Source of the DNA: Geobacter sp. AOG2
GTDB lineage: Bacteria > Desulfobacterota > Desulfuromonadia > Geobacterales > Pseudopelobacteraceae
Direction of reading: 5' to 3'
Assembly (NCBI RefSeq): GCF_019972295.1
Contig: NZ_BLJA01000001.1
Location: 590,049 to 654,048, forward strand
DNA: 64,000 nucleotides
The position numbers were made by a program, and so were the translations under genes. A model generated the notes under the pieces. It was given only the letters and a program-made list of their open reading frames with translations. It was not told the origin of the DNA and searched no databases. Shown here one piece after another: positions 40,603-52,478 of the stretch (the stretch's first letter is position 1; every line of letters begins with the position of its first letter).

Positions 40603-41376
40603 ATGTCCAAGATCATCTGCATCGCCAATCAGAAGGGTGGGGTCGGCAAGACCACCACCGCCGTCAATCTGGCCGCCTCGCTGGCTGCGGCCGAGAAGCC
40701 GACGCTTCTGGTTGATATCGACCCGCAGGGCAACGCGACCAGCGGCGTGGGGATCGACAAATCCCGGCTGAAGCACTCCGTCTACGACGCTCTCGTCAAC
40801 GAGGCGGACGCCCGGGGCCTGGTCATGGACATCGGGCAGCCGTTTTTGCATGTCATACCGGCAAATTCCGACCTCGCCGGGGCGGAGCTGGAACTGGCCT
40901 CCGAGATCGGCCGGGAACTGAAGCTGAAATTCGCCCTTGCCCCCCTGGTGGAGCAGTATCGGTACATCATCATCGACTGTCCCCCGTCGCTCAACCTGTT
41001 GACCGTCAACGCCATGACCGTGGCCGATTCCGTGCTGATCCCGCTCCAGTGCGAGTTTTACGCCATGGAGGGGCTTTCCCAGATCCTGCGCACCATCGGC
41101 CTGATCCAGCGGGGGCTCAATCCGTTGCTCAAGGTGGAGGGAATTCTGCTGACCATGTTCGATTCCCGCGGCAACCTGGGCAAGGAAGTGGTGGCGGAGA
41201 TCAGGACCCATTTCGCCGACCAGGTGTTCGAGGCGGTCATTCCGCGCAACGTGCGCCTGGCCGAGGCGCCCAGCCACGGCAAGCCGGTCATTCATTACGA
41301 CATATCGTCACGCGGTGCCGCCAGTTATCTGCAACTGGCCCGGGAAATCATCCAGAGGGAGACGGCCAATGGTTAA
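40603..41376 (+). CDS. parA: Chromosome-partitioning ATPase ParA (Soj)
   Basis: A 257-residue Walker-type ATPase with the deviant P-loop KGGVGKTT at 11-18, DIDPQGNATSG and DCPPSLNLLT. It forms the nucleoid gradient that moves ParB-bound origins. The stop overlaps parB by eight bases. parAB beside ATP synthase genes is usual near the origin in this group; no parS-like 16-mer was noticed in the window. Confidence 0.97.
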   Translation: MSKIICIANQKGGVGKTTTAVNLAASLAAAEKPTLLVDIDPQGNATSGVGIDKSRLKHSVYDALVNEADARGLVMDIGQPFLHVIPANSDLAGAELELASEIGRELKLKFALAPLVEQYRYIIIDCPPSLNLLTVNAMTVADSVLIPLQCEFYAMEGLSQILRTIGLIQRGLNPLLKVEGILLTMFDSRGNLGKEVVAEIRTHFADQVFEAVIPRNVRLAEAPSHGKPVIHYDISSRGAASYLQLAREIIQRETANG

Positions 41377-42223
41377 GAAAGGCGGCCTCGGGAGAGGGAT
41401 GGCGGCGCTGTTGCAGGTAACGGAAACGGTCGGCGAGCACTCCGATTATTTTATCTGCCCCATCGAGAAGATCAGGCCCAACCGGAACCAGCCCCGCAAG
41501 TATTTCGCCACGGACAAGCTGGAGGAGTTGGCCGCCTCCATCCGCGAGCAGGGTATTATCCAGCCGCTGGTGGTGACCAAGAAGGACGGCTTCTACGAGA
41601 TCGTCGCCGGCGAGCGCCGCTGGCGCGCCGCCCAGAAGGCCGGCGTCCGGGACGTGCCGGTGGTCATCCGCGAGGCCAGCGAGGACACGGTACTGGAGCT
41701 GGCCCTGATCGAGAATATCCAGCGCCAGGATCTGAACGCCATCGAAGAGGCCCAGGCGTACCGCTCGCTGGTGGAACATTTCGGCATCTCCCACGAGGAT
41801 GTGGCCAAAAAGGTCGGCAAGAACCGCACCAGCGTCACCAATTCCCTGCGGTTGCTCAAGCTGCCCGTCGAGGTGCAGCAGGATATCGTGGAGGAACGCA
41901 TGAGCATGGGCCATGCCCGCACCCTTCTGGCCCTGGAGAGCCCCGAGTCGATCCTCACGGCCCGCCACGAGATCGTGCAGCGCCAATTGAGCGTCCGGGA
42001 GGCCGAAAACCTGGTGCGGCGGCTGAAGATGAATCCCCACCCCGCGCCGCACAAGCGCCCGCAGCAGCCCGATCTGCTCATGGGGGCTCTGGAAGAGCAG
42101 TTGCAGAAGCGCTTCCAGGCACGGGTCGCCATCCGCAGGGTCGGGGCCAAGGGGGGGAGGCTGGAGATCCATTTCAGCGATCCCGACGAGTTGACCCGCA
42201 TCGTCGATCTGCTCGAACTGTAG
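41369..42223 (+). CDS. parB: Chromosome-partitioning protein ParB
   Basis: The 284-residue CTP-dependent clamp binds parS. It has the basic N terminus with LGRGMAALL (ParA contact), GERRWRAAQKAG in the CTP-binding domain, the ENIQRQDLNAIEEAQAY stretch, and the HTH with VAKKVGKNRTSVTNSLRLLKL. Repeat copy F begins two bases after its stop. Confidence 0.96.
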   Translation: MVKKGGLGRGMAALLQVTETVGEHSDYFICPIEKIRPNRNQPRKYFATDKLEELAASIREQGIIQPLVVTKKDGFYEIVAGERRWRAAQKAGVRDVPVVIREASEDTVLELALIENIQRQDLNAIEEAQAYRSLVEHFGISHEDVAKKVGKNRTSVTNSLRLLKLPVEVQQDIVEERMSMGHARTLLALESPESILTARHEIVQRQLSVREAENLVRRLKMNPHPAPHKRPQQPDLLMGALEEQLQKRFQARVAIRRVGAKGGRLEIHFSDPDELTRIVDLLEL

Positions 42224-42224
42224 C

Positions 42225-42361
42225 AGGTTGTTGAAAAACAGCCATCAGGCCTTCGTCCTCGAAAGCCCTTTTGTGCGGCGTAGCGCTGCTACGCCTCCGC
42301 GGGTCTTTCTGCGGGTGCGACGATCTGACTATTTTTGAACAACCCGAGTTTTTCAATAGCC
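42225..42361 (-). repeat. Stop-associated element, copy F (reverse)
   Basis: Reverse copy one base after the parB TAG. It differs from other copies where CATCAGGCCTTCGTCC replaces the usual CATCTCGCCGCCGTCC. It separates parAB from the ATP synthase operon. Confidence 0.9.
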
Positions 42362-42421
42362 CGCCGGTCCCTGCCCGCCACTGTTGCCGGTAAAATCGTT
42401 CCGGTTTCTTTGCAATTCAGC

Positions 42422-42451
42422 TTGACATATAGCCAAAATATGTGGTAGCTA
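42422..42451 (+). promoter_or_regulatory. Candidate promoter of the atp operon
   Basis: TTGACA (42422-42427), 18 bases, TAGCTA (42446-42451). The region is AT-rich and lies just downstream of repeat copy F. Confidence 0.5.
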
Positions 42452-42505
42452 GGTCCGATATGTGGATACAGTATACAATTTATGCATGCCTGCAAGGGGT
42501 AGGTC

Positions 42506-42931
42506 GTGATTGAATTAAATTTGGCATTCGTTGTTCAGGTCATCAACTTCGGGATTCTTGTCCTCATCCTCAACATCTTCCTCTACAAGCCGATCCGCAA
42601 GACCCTGGCCGATCGTCGCCGGGTGATCGACTCCGCCCGTGAAAAGGCCGCTTCCGTCGATCTGGAGGTCCAGGAGAAGATGGCCCGGTACGAGGCCCGT
42701 CTGCACGAGGCCAAGACCGAGGCTGCCGGCCGTCGCGCCGTGGCCCTCAAAGAGGCCCAGGCCGAAGAAACCGCGCTTCTGGAGAAGGCCCGCAAGGAAG
42801 CCGCCGGCTCCCTGGACGCAATCCGCACCAAGGTCGCCAAGGAGGCCGCCGACGCCCGCGCGCTGCTGAAACAGCAGGCCGAGGCCCTGTCCGGCGACAT
42901 CTGTGAGAAAATCCTGGGGAGGAGCCTGTAA
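42506..42931 (+). CDS. atpX: ATP synthase Fo subunit b' (AtpF-like)
   Basis: A 141-residue stator subunit: one membrane anchor at about 6-27 followed by a long charged helix. Together with the second b-type subunit downstream it forms a heterodimeric stalk. It starts with GTG 42506 after GGGGTAGG. Subunits a and c are not part of this cluster. Confidence 0.9.
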   Translation: MIELNLAFVVQVINFGILVLILNIFLYKPIRKTLADRRRVIDSAREKAASVDLEVQEKMARYEARLHEAKTEAAGRRAVALKEAQAEETALLEKARKEAAGSLDAIRTKVAKEAADARALLKQQAEALSGDICEKILGRSL

Positions 42932-42932
42932 C

Positions 42933-43547
42933 ATGTTGATGGTATCCGATCGTACAAAGAAAATCGCCTTCTCCCTGGCCTGTATTGCCGTTATCGCCCT
43001 GGCCGCCTCCGCCGGTTTTGCCGAAGAGGGTGGCGAGGCTGCGCACCATGCCGACCACGCCGCCGCCCAGATGAAGGATTTCGGCTGGCGCGTGTTCGAC
43101 TTCGCCGTTCTGGTCGTTATTATGGTATGGGCGCTGAAAAAGGCCAATGTGAAGGGCTCGCTGGCCGACCGCCAGGCCCAGATCGAAAAGAACCTCAAGG
43201 AAGCCGAGCAGGGCCGGGCCGTTGCCGAGGCCAAGCTGGCGGAATACAGCACCAAGCTCGACCAGGCATCCAAAGAGATTGACGAACTGCACGCCGCCAT
43301 CATCCGCGAGGGTGAGCAGGAGAAAGAGCGCATCATCGGCGAGGCCCGCAAGGCTGCCGAAAAGATCGCGCTCCAGGCCAGCCAGTCCGCCGAGCAGGAA
43401 ACCCTCAAGGCCCGTGCCGAGCTGCGCGCCGAGGCTGCCCGCCTGGCGGTGGAGATCGCCACCGGCAAGCTGACCGGCGCCATCCAGAAGGCCGACCACG
43501 ACCGATTTGTCGGCGAATATCTTGACAAGGTGGTACAGATCCAGTGA
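42933..43547 (+). CDS. atpF: ATP synthase Fo subunit b
   Basis: The 204-residue stalk subunit has a signal-like hydrophobic segment (about 10-30) followed by a His/Ala/Glu-rich linker, the actual membrane anchor (about 52-70), and a long amphipathic helix. Such extended b subunits occur in delta-proteobacterial lineages. GGGGAGGAG overlaps the end of the upstream gene. Confidence 0.95.
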   Translation: MLMVSDRTKKIAFSLACIAVIALAASAGFAEEGGEAAHHADHAAAQMKDFGWRVFDFAVLVVIMVWALKKANVKGSLADRQAQIEKNLKEAEQGRAVAEAKLAEYSTKLDQASKEIDELHAAIIREGEQEKERIIGEARKAAEKIALQASQSAEQETLKARAELRAEAARLAVEIATGKLTGAIQKADHDRFVGEYLDKVVQIQ

Positions 43548-44086
43548 TCAACAATACGATTGCGAGACGATACGCCAAGGCCCTGGTGCAGCTTGGTTCG
43601 GAGGCCGGCCTGATCGACCGCTTCAATGAGGAGCTTTCCGCGGTGGACGGTCTTTTCTCCGGCAATGGCGAGCTGCGGGCCGCATTCGGCAACCCGGCTT
43701 TCACCGCCGAGCAGAAGAAGGGGATCATGAAGGAGCTGGTGGCGAAGGCCGGCTGCTCCGAACTGGTCGGGAACTTCCTGCTCCTCCTGGTGGACAAGAA
43801 CCGCGTGGCCTTCCTCGACCAGATCGTCCAGACCTACAAAAAACTGGCCGACGAACAGTCCGGCGTCATCCGTCCCTTCATCAGGACCGCCTTCCCGCTG
43901 GACGACGCCCAGGTGGCCTCCATTCAGGGCGCCCTGGAGAAAAAGACCGGCAAGAAGGTCGTGCCGCAGGTGACGGTGGACCAGGCCCTTCTGGGCGGCG
44001 TCGTGACCCAGATCGGCGATACGGCCTTTGACAGCAGCGTAAAAACTCAGCTTAAACGGATTCAAGATATACTACAGAAGGGGTAA
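43544..44086 (+). CDS. atpH: ATP synthase F1 subunit delta
   Basis: The 180-residue stator cap links the b stalk to alpha. Recognised by [13 protein letters not shown] at the N terminus and the C-terminal [17 protein letters not shown]. It starts with GTG overlapping the atpF stop (GTGA). Confidence 0.96.
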   Translation: MINNTIARRYAKALVQLGSEAGLIDRFNEELSAVDGLFSGNGELRAAFGNPAFTAEQKKGIMKELVAKAGCSELVGNFLLLLVDKNRVAFLDQIVQTYKKLADEQSGVIRPFIRTAFPLDDAQVASIQGALEKKTGKKVVPQVTVDQALLGGVVTQIGDTAFDSSVKTQLKRIQDILQKG

Positions 44087-44094
44087 ATGCTTCC

Positions 44095-45603
<1,509 letters not shown>

Positions 45604-45621
45604 ACAAGGACGGTTTGAGAC

Positions 45622-46488
<867 letters not shown>

Positions 46489-46512
46489 CAAGAGAACCGA
46501 ATCACTATATGA

Positions 46513-47958
<1,446 letters not shown>

Positions 47959-47997
47959 ATTAACCTTACGGGGCACACCCCTTTCAAGGACTGATAT

Positions 47998-48414
47998 ATG
48001 GCTGAAAAGATGAAGCTGGAGATCGTCACCCCTTACAAGAAGGTGGTTGACATGGAAGTCGAAGAGGTCACCGCCACCGGCAAGCTGGGCGAATTCGGCG
48101 TCCTGCCGGGCCACGCCCCGTTTCTGACCTCGCTCAGGATCGGCGAGCTTGCCTACAAGTACGACGGCAAGATCGAGCACATGGCCCTCAACTGGGGCTA
48201 CTTCGAGATCAAGGACGACAAGATCATCGTCCTGGTGGAGACCGCCGAGGCCGCCGAAGAGATCGACGTGGAGCGTGCCAAGGCCGCCCTGGGGCGCGCC
48301 GAGGAAAAGCTCAAGCAGCTCACCGCCGAGGACAAGCAGTTCAAGGTCTACGAGGCAGCGCTGGAGCGTGCCATGATCCGCGTGCAGGTAGCGGGCAAGG
48401 CGGTTCGCAGGTAG
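47998..48414 (+). CDS. atpC: ATP synthase F1 subunit epsilon
   Basis: The 138-residue rotor subunit: N-terminal beta sandwich (FGVLPGHAPFLTSLRIGEL) and C-terminal helical hairpin that can block ATP hydrolysis. Last gene of the operon, followed by a strong terminator. Confidence 0.97.
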   Translation: MAEKMKLEIVTPYKKVVDMEVEEVTATGKLGEFGVLPGHAPFLTSLRIGELAYKYDGKIEHMALNWGYFEIKDDKIIVLVETAEAAEEIDVERAKAALGRAEEKLKQLTAEDKQFKVYEAALERAMIRVQVAGKAVRR

Positions 48415-48440
48415 GTTCACTACCGGATAGGTATGTCAAG

Positions 48441-48468
48441 GAGCGGCAGCAATGCCGCTCTTTTTTTT
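48441..48468 (+). terminator. Rho-independent terminator of the atp operon
   Basis: GAGCGGCA and TGCCGCTC pair around GCAA, followed by eight T. Almost the same hairpin recurs at 63879-63903 in reverse. Confidence 0.9.
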
Positions 48469-48547
48469 GTTCATCCCCCTCTCGGCCTCCCTCCGCCGGG
48501 GGAAGGAACTGGTTGCCACGGTACAGTACGCAGTTCCAGGAGCCCCC

Positions 48548-49258
48548 ATGCCGCCACCCAAACGCCCGCCGCCCAAGTACCAGCCCAAGGGGCTCACGGT
48601 CCTGCACGAGGACCGGGCAATCATCGTCGTGGAAAAACCGTGCGGCCTTCTCACCATCGGCACGGAGCGGGACAAGACGCGGACCGCCCACACCATCCTC
48701 AACGACTACGTGCGCAAGGGCGACCCCCGCTCCCGGAACCGGGTCTACATCGTCCACCGCCTGGACCGGGACACCTCCGGCCTCCTCATCTTCGCCAAGA
48801 GCGAAACCACCAAGATCTTCCTCCAGGACCACTGGCAGGAGACCGACAAACGCTACCTCACCATCGTCCACGGCATCCTCGACCCGAAGAGCGGGACCAT
48901 CGCCAGCTACCTGGCCGAGAACAGCGCCCTGAACGTCTACTCCACCACCGACCCCGCCAAGGGGAAACTTGCCCGCACCGAATACACCGTCCTGAAAGAG
49001 GCCAAAGGCCTCAGCCTGCTGGCGATCCACCTGCTCACCGGCCGCAAGCACCAGATCCGGGTCCACCTGTCCGAGCAGGGGCACCCGGTGGCGGGGGACC
49101 GGAAATACGGCAGAAACGACGGCTACGCCACCCTGGCGCTCCATGCCCGCTCCATCGCCTTCACCCACCCGGTGAACGGCAGAAGGCTCTTCTTCGAGAC
49201 CGGCGTCCCGGACTTTTTCACCCGGCTGATGGGGGCGATAGACGTACCGGCAGACTGA
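48548..49258 (+). CDS. RluA/RsuA-type pseudouridine synthase without S4 domain
   Basis: A 236-residue enzyme with the catalytic Asp73 in HRLDRDTSGL, YLTIVHG and LTGRKHQIRVHLSEQGHPV. A proline-rich N terminus (MPPPKRPPPKYQPKG) replaces the S4 domain. ATG 48548 has AGGAG six bases upstream; an earlier ATG at 48452 lies in the terminator. Target uridine unknown. Confidence 0.9.
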   Translation: MPPPKRPPPKYQPKGLTVLHEDRAIIVVEKPCGLLTIGTERDKTRTAHTILNDYVRKGDPRSRNRVYIVHRLDRDTSGLLIFAKSETTKIFLQDHWQETDKRYLTIVHGILDPKSGTIASYLAENSALNVYSTTDPAKGKLARTEYTVLKEAKGLSLLAIHLLTGRKHQIRVHLSEQGHPVAGDRKYGRNDGYATLALHARSIAFTHPVNGRRLFFETGVPDFFTRLMGAIDVPAD

Positions 49259-49414
49259 TGTCTGCCTGCGCCGATGTGCTTTTGTTGTGGGGGTGGGGAT
49301 GCGGTGAGACGGCCAAGGCGGGTCGCGGGTGCTTATCCACAATTGACGAGTATACCCCGCTGTTAATTTTTTTAACAGACTGTTTATTTTTTTTTCCGGT
49401 GGTATAGTTAAATC

Positions 49415-49597
49415 AGCTGGAAGAGGTACAAAAAGGCATAAGGAGGTTTCAATTCGTATGGAAGACACTCCGCCTGGCTCTTTAACGTAGTATAGCAGCA
49501 CCACATAATCCGATGCAGCACGGATCGGAACTATCCTCGCAAGAGGAACACAGAACCAAAAAAATTCAGAAGCCCACCGATTCCCTGGTGGGCTTTT
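49415..49597 (+). ncRNA. Candidate small RNA or attenuated leader
   Basis: A promoter-like TATAGT at 49403-49408 and a terminator at 49571 define a possible transcript of about 180 bases. Within it AAGGAGG precedes a ten-codon frame, MEDTPPGSLT, and the inverted sequence CTATCCTCGCAAGAGG. Because the terminator stands 30 bases before the kinase gene, it could be either a free small RNA or a leader that controls that gene. I cannot match it to a known RNA family. Confidence 0.35.
49571..49597 (+). terminator. Rho-independent terminator ahead of the small kinase gene
   Basis: AGCCCACC and GGTGGGCT pair across eight bases, followed by a T-rich stretch (TTTTCCTTTT). Confidence 0.8.
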
Positions 49598-49628
49598 CCT
49601 TTTCCGCGAAATGCGCTACCCTCACCCC

Positions 49629-50081
49629 ATGAACGCCATCATCCTCATCGGCATACCGGCCAGCGGCAAGAGCACCTTCTACCGGCAGCGGTTCTTCTTC
49701 ACCCATATGCGCATCAGCCTGGACATGCTCAAGACCCGCCACCGGGAAAGGCTCCTGGTGGAGGCCTGCCTGGCGGCCCGCCAACCCTTTGTGGTGGACA
49801 ACACCAATGCCAGCCCCCAGGAGCGCGCCCGCTTCATCGGCCCGGCCCGGCAGGCCGGGTTCCGGGTGGTCGGCTATTATCTCGACTCCACGGTGGCGGA
49901 TGCGCTGGAACGCAACCGGCAGCGACAGGGCACGGGCCGGATACCGGACAAGGGGGTGGCCGGGGTCGCGGCGCGGCTGGAATTGCCGACCTTGGGGGAG
50001 GGGTTCGATGAGTTGCGGTACGTGCGGATGGATGGGGAGGGCGGGTTTGTGGTGGAGGAGTGGCGGGATTTGCAGCGTTGA
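49629..50081 (+). CDS. P-loop kinase/AAA-type ATPase, small
   Basis: A 150-residue protein with Walker A GIPASGKST at 7-15 and the FVVDNTNASPQERARFI segment seen in polynucleotide-kinase-like P-loop proteins, which phosphorylate nucleic acid ends or small molecules. A lid with paired Arg residues (ERNRQRQGTGRIPDKG) follows. Substrate unknown. ATG 49629 places the P-loop at the usual distance from the N terminus. Confidence 0.8.
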   Translation: MNAIILIGIPASGKSTFYRQRFFFTHMRISLDMLKTRHRERLLVEACLAARQPFVVDNTNASPQERARFIGPARQAGFRVVGYYLDSTVADALERNRQRQGTGRIPDKGVAGVAARLELPTLGEGFDELRYVRMDGEGGFVVEEWRDLQR

Positions 50082-50261
50082 CAGGTGGATGCAGGCAGGG
50101 TAAGGTAAGTCGATTTTTTTTGCTATGGAGTGGGGATGGTTGGGATGGGAGAATCGGACGATTTATGGAGGCCGCTGAACCGGGGAGGATCTCGGTTGGG
50201 CGGTTTTTTTACTTCAAGAGAGGCAACGAAGGCTTTGTATTTATTCTCAGTAGTATTTATG

Positions 50262-50291
50262 CTTACAGTAAGTTATGTGATCTGATACGTT
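50262..50291 (+). promoter_or_regulatory. Promoter with palindrome upstream of the SmaI-like endonuclease
   Basis: TTACAG (50263-50268), 17 bases, TACGTT (50286-50291). CTTACAGTAAG (50262-50272), a 5-bp inverted repeat around one base, covers the -35 box and resembles the TTACC/GGTAA sites before the RHH gene at 52163. Confidence 0.45.
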
Positions 50292-50339
50292 AACGGTACG
50301 ATACTCAATGCAAAATCATACTTACTAGGAAAGAAAAAT

Positions 50340-51113
50340 ATGACGCGTAGAGAACGAATCGAGCGGTTAATAAAGGCAATTCCGGATTTGAGTAATTATC
50401 GTTTAGAGCTAGTAGATCGCATTGTTGCTGTTTTTTCACAACCATGGGAATTGGCGTGTGATCCAACCTCTGATATTATTTCAGAGACCTCTCTCGCTGA
50501 TTTCGGGGATGTTTTGCGCCTTCATCATTGTTTTTCAAGAGAACCTTTCTCAAAGGATAAATTCGAGTTTGCCCTTGAAATGGTCCTCCAAGCCTCTGGG
50601 AAAGATGCCCGATTGGCTCCAAGAGGAACGCGTGGATATGACATCGAAATTTCAGGTCATAAAGTATCTCTAAAAACCGAAGCGGCCAAAGCAATCCGAC
50701 AAGAATTAATTCACATCTCAAAATTTATGGAACTTGGCGGTGGACAGTGGGGCGATAGCCCCAATGATCTCGTCGGCCTGAGACAACAGTTTCTTGGAAA
50801 TCTCGCCGGAATAGAGCGCATATTAGTGTTGCGTGCCCTAAAAAAAGGGGCACCAGATTATTTGTACGAACTTGTTGAAATACCAAAGGCTTTGCTTGAA
50901 TTGGCAAATCAGGGACGTTTAGAAATGCGGTTGGAGAGTAAGCAGCACCCGAAACCGGGATACTGCTACGTAGAACGTGATAACGAGACTCTATACAGCC
51001 TTTATTTCGATGGTGGTGGGGAGCGAAAACTGCAAATCAAGTCGCTACGGAAGGATTTGTGCAGAATTCATGCAACTTGGCGTTTCGATGTGGAGTTTCA
51101 AGAACAGGCATAA
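50340..51113 (+). CDS. Type II restriction endonuclease, SmaI-like
   Basis: The 257-residue product matches my recollection of SmaI along its length: GYDIEISGHKVSLKTEAAK with Asp101, Lys112 and Glu114 as likely catalytic residues of a PD-(D/E)XK fold, HISKFMELGGGQW, YELVEIPKALLE, ESKQHPKPGYCYV and SLYFDGGGERKLQIKSL. It should cut CCCGGG. The DNA is clearly more AT-rich than its surroundings, a sign of transfer. AGGAAAG precedes the ATG. Its 3' end overlaps the convergent methyltransferase gene by 77 bases. Confidence 0.85.
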   Translation: MTRRERIERLIKAIPDLSNYRLELVDRIVAVFSQPWELACDPTSDIISETSLADFGDVLRLHHCFSREPFSKDKFEFALEMVLQASGKDARLAPRGTRGYDIEISGHKVSLKTEAAKAIRQELIHISKFMELGGGQWGDSPNDLVGLRQQFLGNLAGIERILVLRALKKGAPDYLYELVEIPKALLELANQGRLEMRLESKQHPKPGYCYVERDNETLYSLYFDGGGERKLQIKSLRKDLCRIHATWRFDVEFQEQA

Positions 51114-51954
51114 GAGGTGGCGTGACAGAGAACAGACGTTGGCGGGCAATGTCAACGTATTCTGTTTTTAATTCTACACCGACGCATTGACGGCCTGTCT
51201 CAATTGCTACAACACCCACAGTACCGCTTCCGAAAAATGGATCAAGTACAGTGCCGCCTACCGGAGAACCGGCTAAAATGCAAGGACGAACGAGTGCACG
51301 CGGGAATACGGCAAAATGAGCTTCCTTGCACGGCTCTGTATTGATGCTCCAAATTGACCGCTTATTTTTTCGGGTTTTCCCGTCTGCAGTTGGCTCCTTT
51401 ATAGCGTCTTGATTGAAGTAGTATACTTCGTTCTTTGATAGCATGAACAGATATTCGTGCGCCATTGTTACCCTGTCTTTTACCGATTCGGGCTGGCAAT
51501 TTGGCTTGTGCCAGATAATGTCGGAGCGTAGATACCAGCCATCAAGTTGCAAGGCCATTGCAAGCATCCAGGCTACACCGATCAAGTCTTTAGGTTTAAG
51601 ACCCTCTGGTGTGTCAGGGCGGAATGACATGGCCCGGCCTGCATTTTTGGAGTCGGATTGACGCCAAGTTCTTCCGCCGGAAGTGTAGGTATTACCGATA
51701 TTGAGCCAAAGCGTGCCGTCACCTCTCAGGACACGCCGCACATCGCGAAAGATGGTAACCAAGTCCCTAATATAATCCTGAATCGTTGCTTCAGCGCCGA
51801 TTTGCCCTTCGTAACCATAGTCGCGCATACCCCAATAAGGGGGAGAGGTGATGCAGCAATCAAAAAAGTTGTCGGGGAGGTGTGATAGTTCCTGGCGGAT
51901 GTCACCATGGATAATTCGAACCGGCTCATTATCAAAATGTGTTGCAGCAGTCAT
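51037..51954 (-). CDS. DNA methyltransferase, N4-cytosine type
   Basis: The 305-residue partner of the endonuclease. The catalytic motif TSPPYWG comes first (about 36-42) and the SAM motif DPFFGSGTVG later (about 236-245), the beta-class order; SPPY points to N4-cytosine methylation, as in SmaI/Cfr9I-type systems. It protects CCCGGG by inference. Its ATG overlaps the stop of the RHH gene upstream (ATGA), so both are made from one transcript. Confidence 0.88.
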   Translation of the reverse strand: MTAATHFDNEPVRIIHGDIRQELSHLPDNFFDCCITSPPYWGMRDYGYEGQIGAEATIQDYIRDLVTIFRDVRRVLRGDGTLWLNIGNTYTSGGRTWRQSDSKNAGRAMSFRPDTPEGLKPKDLIGVAWMLAMALQLDGWYLRSDIIWHKPNCQPESVKDRVTMAHEYLFMLSKNEVYYFNQDAIKEPTADGKTRKNKRSIWSINTEPCKEAHFAVFPRALVRPCILAGSPVGGTVLDPFFGSGTVGVVAIETGRQCVGVELKTEYVDIARQRLFSVTPPLMPVLETPHRNAKLHEFCTNPSVAT

Positions 51955-52163
51955 GATTCTTCTCTCGATCGTGATGTGTCGGACGCGTTTTGGGGGGAAT
52001 AGCTAGAAGAATTCTCATGCACTCGTGCATTAAGCGTATCAATAATGTAGGCATGTAGGGTCATGTCGCATTCCAAAGCCTTAAATTTCAGTGCTTTGTG
52101 CAGTTTCTCCTCGATTTCAAGAGGGAAAGTTTTTTTTCTTTTTGTTTCTTGTGAATGCATCAT
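51951..52163 (-). CDS. RHH-like small controller protein of the R-M system
   Basis: A 70-residue basic protein. TFPLEIEEKLHKALKFKALE followed by LHAYIIDTLNARV fits a ribbon-helix-helix (Arc/CopG) domain; the tail is Ser/Asn-rich. It precedes and overlaps the methyltransferase gene. The promoter puts the transcript start at the ATG, so it is probably leaderless. It likely represses its own promoter, taking the place of the HTH C-protein common in R-M systems. Either of two adjacent ATG codons (52163, 52160) may be used. Confidence 0.7.
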   Translation of the reverse strand: MMHSQETKRKKTFPLEIEEKLHKALKFKALECDMTLHAYIIDTLNARVHENSSSYSPQNASDTSRSREES

Positions 52164-52169
52164 AAGACG

Positions 52170-52198
52170 AGGTTACCTAAGTTACCTTGGTAAGTCAA
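52170..52198 (-). promoter_or_regulatory. Promoter with overlapping operators for the RHH-methyltransferase genes
   Basis: On the minus strand TTGACT (52198-52193), 17 bases, TAACCT (52175-52170). The spacer holds TTACCTTGGTAA (52182-52193, a palindrome), and GGTTACC (52171-52177) covers the -10. The start point predicted 6-8 bases downstream coincides with the ATG. Confidence 0.6.
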
Positions 52199-52355
52199 GT
52201 TGGTTTTAATTCTAATAGAAATAAATGAAACTACAAGGCGTCACCCTTTGATTCGGCCAAATTCTATACTCCATCGTGACCACATCGAACTGTACGCCAC
52301 CCCCTCCCAGCCCTTCCCTGCTGGTGGTGGGAATATAACCACGAAGCGAACTAAC

Positions 52356-52445
52356 ATGACCGCACCCACCCGTGACTTTTATCGCGACAAACTCCTGAAA
52401 CACCTTCTGGGCGTGCCGGTATACTTTGAGAGCGATAAAGGGTAA
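52356..52445 (+). pseudogene. Truncated HIT-family gene start
   Basis: ATG 52356 opens a 29-codon frame whose product MTAPTRDFYRDKLLKHLL followed by GVPVYFE parallels the N terminus of the intact HIT gene at 54061 (MTAPICDFYCDKILKGLI, DVPVCFE). A stop replaces the rest of the domain. DNA identity is only moderate, so it is an old or diverged paralogue remnant. Confidence 0.75.
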
Positions 52446-52478
52446 CAGAGAGATAACCAGAGATAACGGTGCCCACCT

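Larger units (their letters stand above)
49259..49628. other. 370-bp gap with candidate small transcript
   Basis: The gap has no protein gene of normal size. It contains a T-rich hairpin (CTGTTAA/TTAACAG at 49360-49378), a possible -10 box TATAGT at 49403, a ten-codon frame (49458-49490), and a terminator at 49571, described below. Confidence 0.5.

Noticed and set aside
40386-42505. parS sites or replication origin beside parAB
   Set aside because: No TGTTTCACGTGAAACA-like 16-mer, DnaA-box cluster or dnaA gene was noticed.
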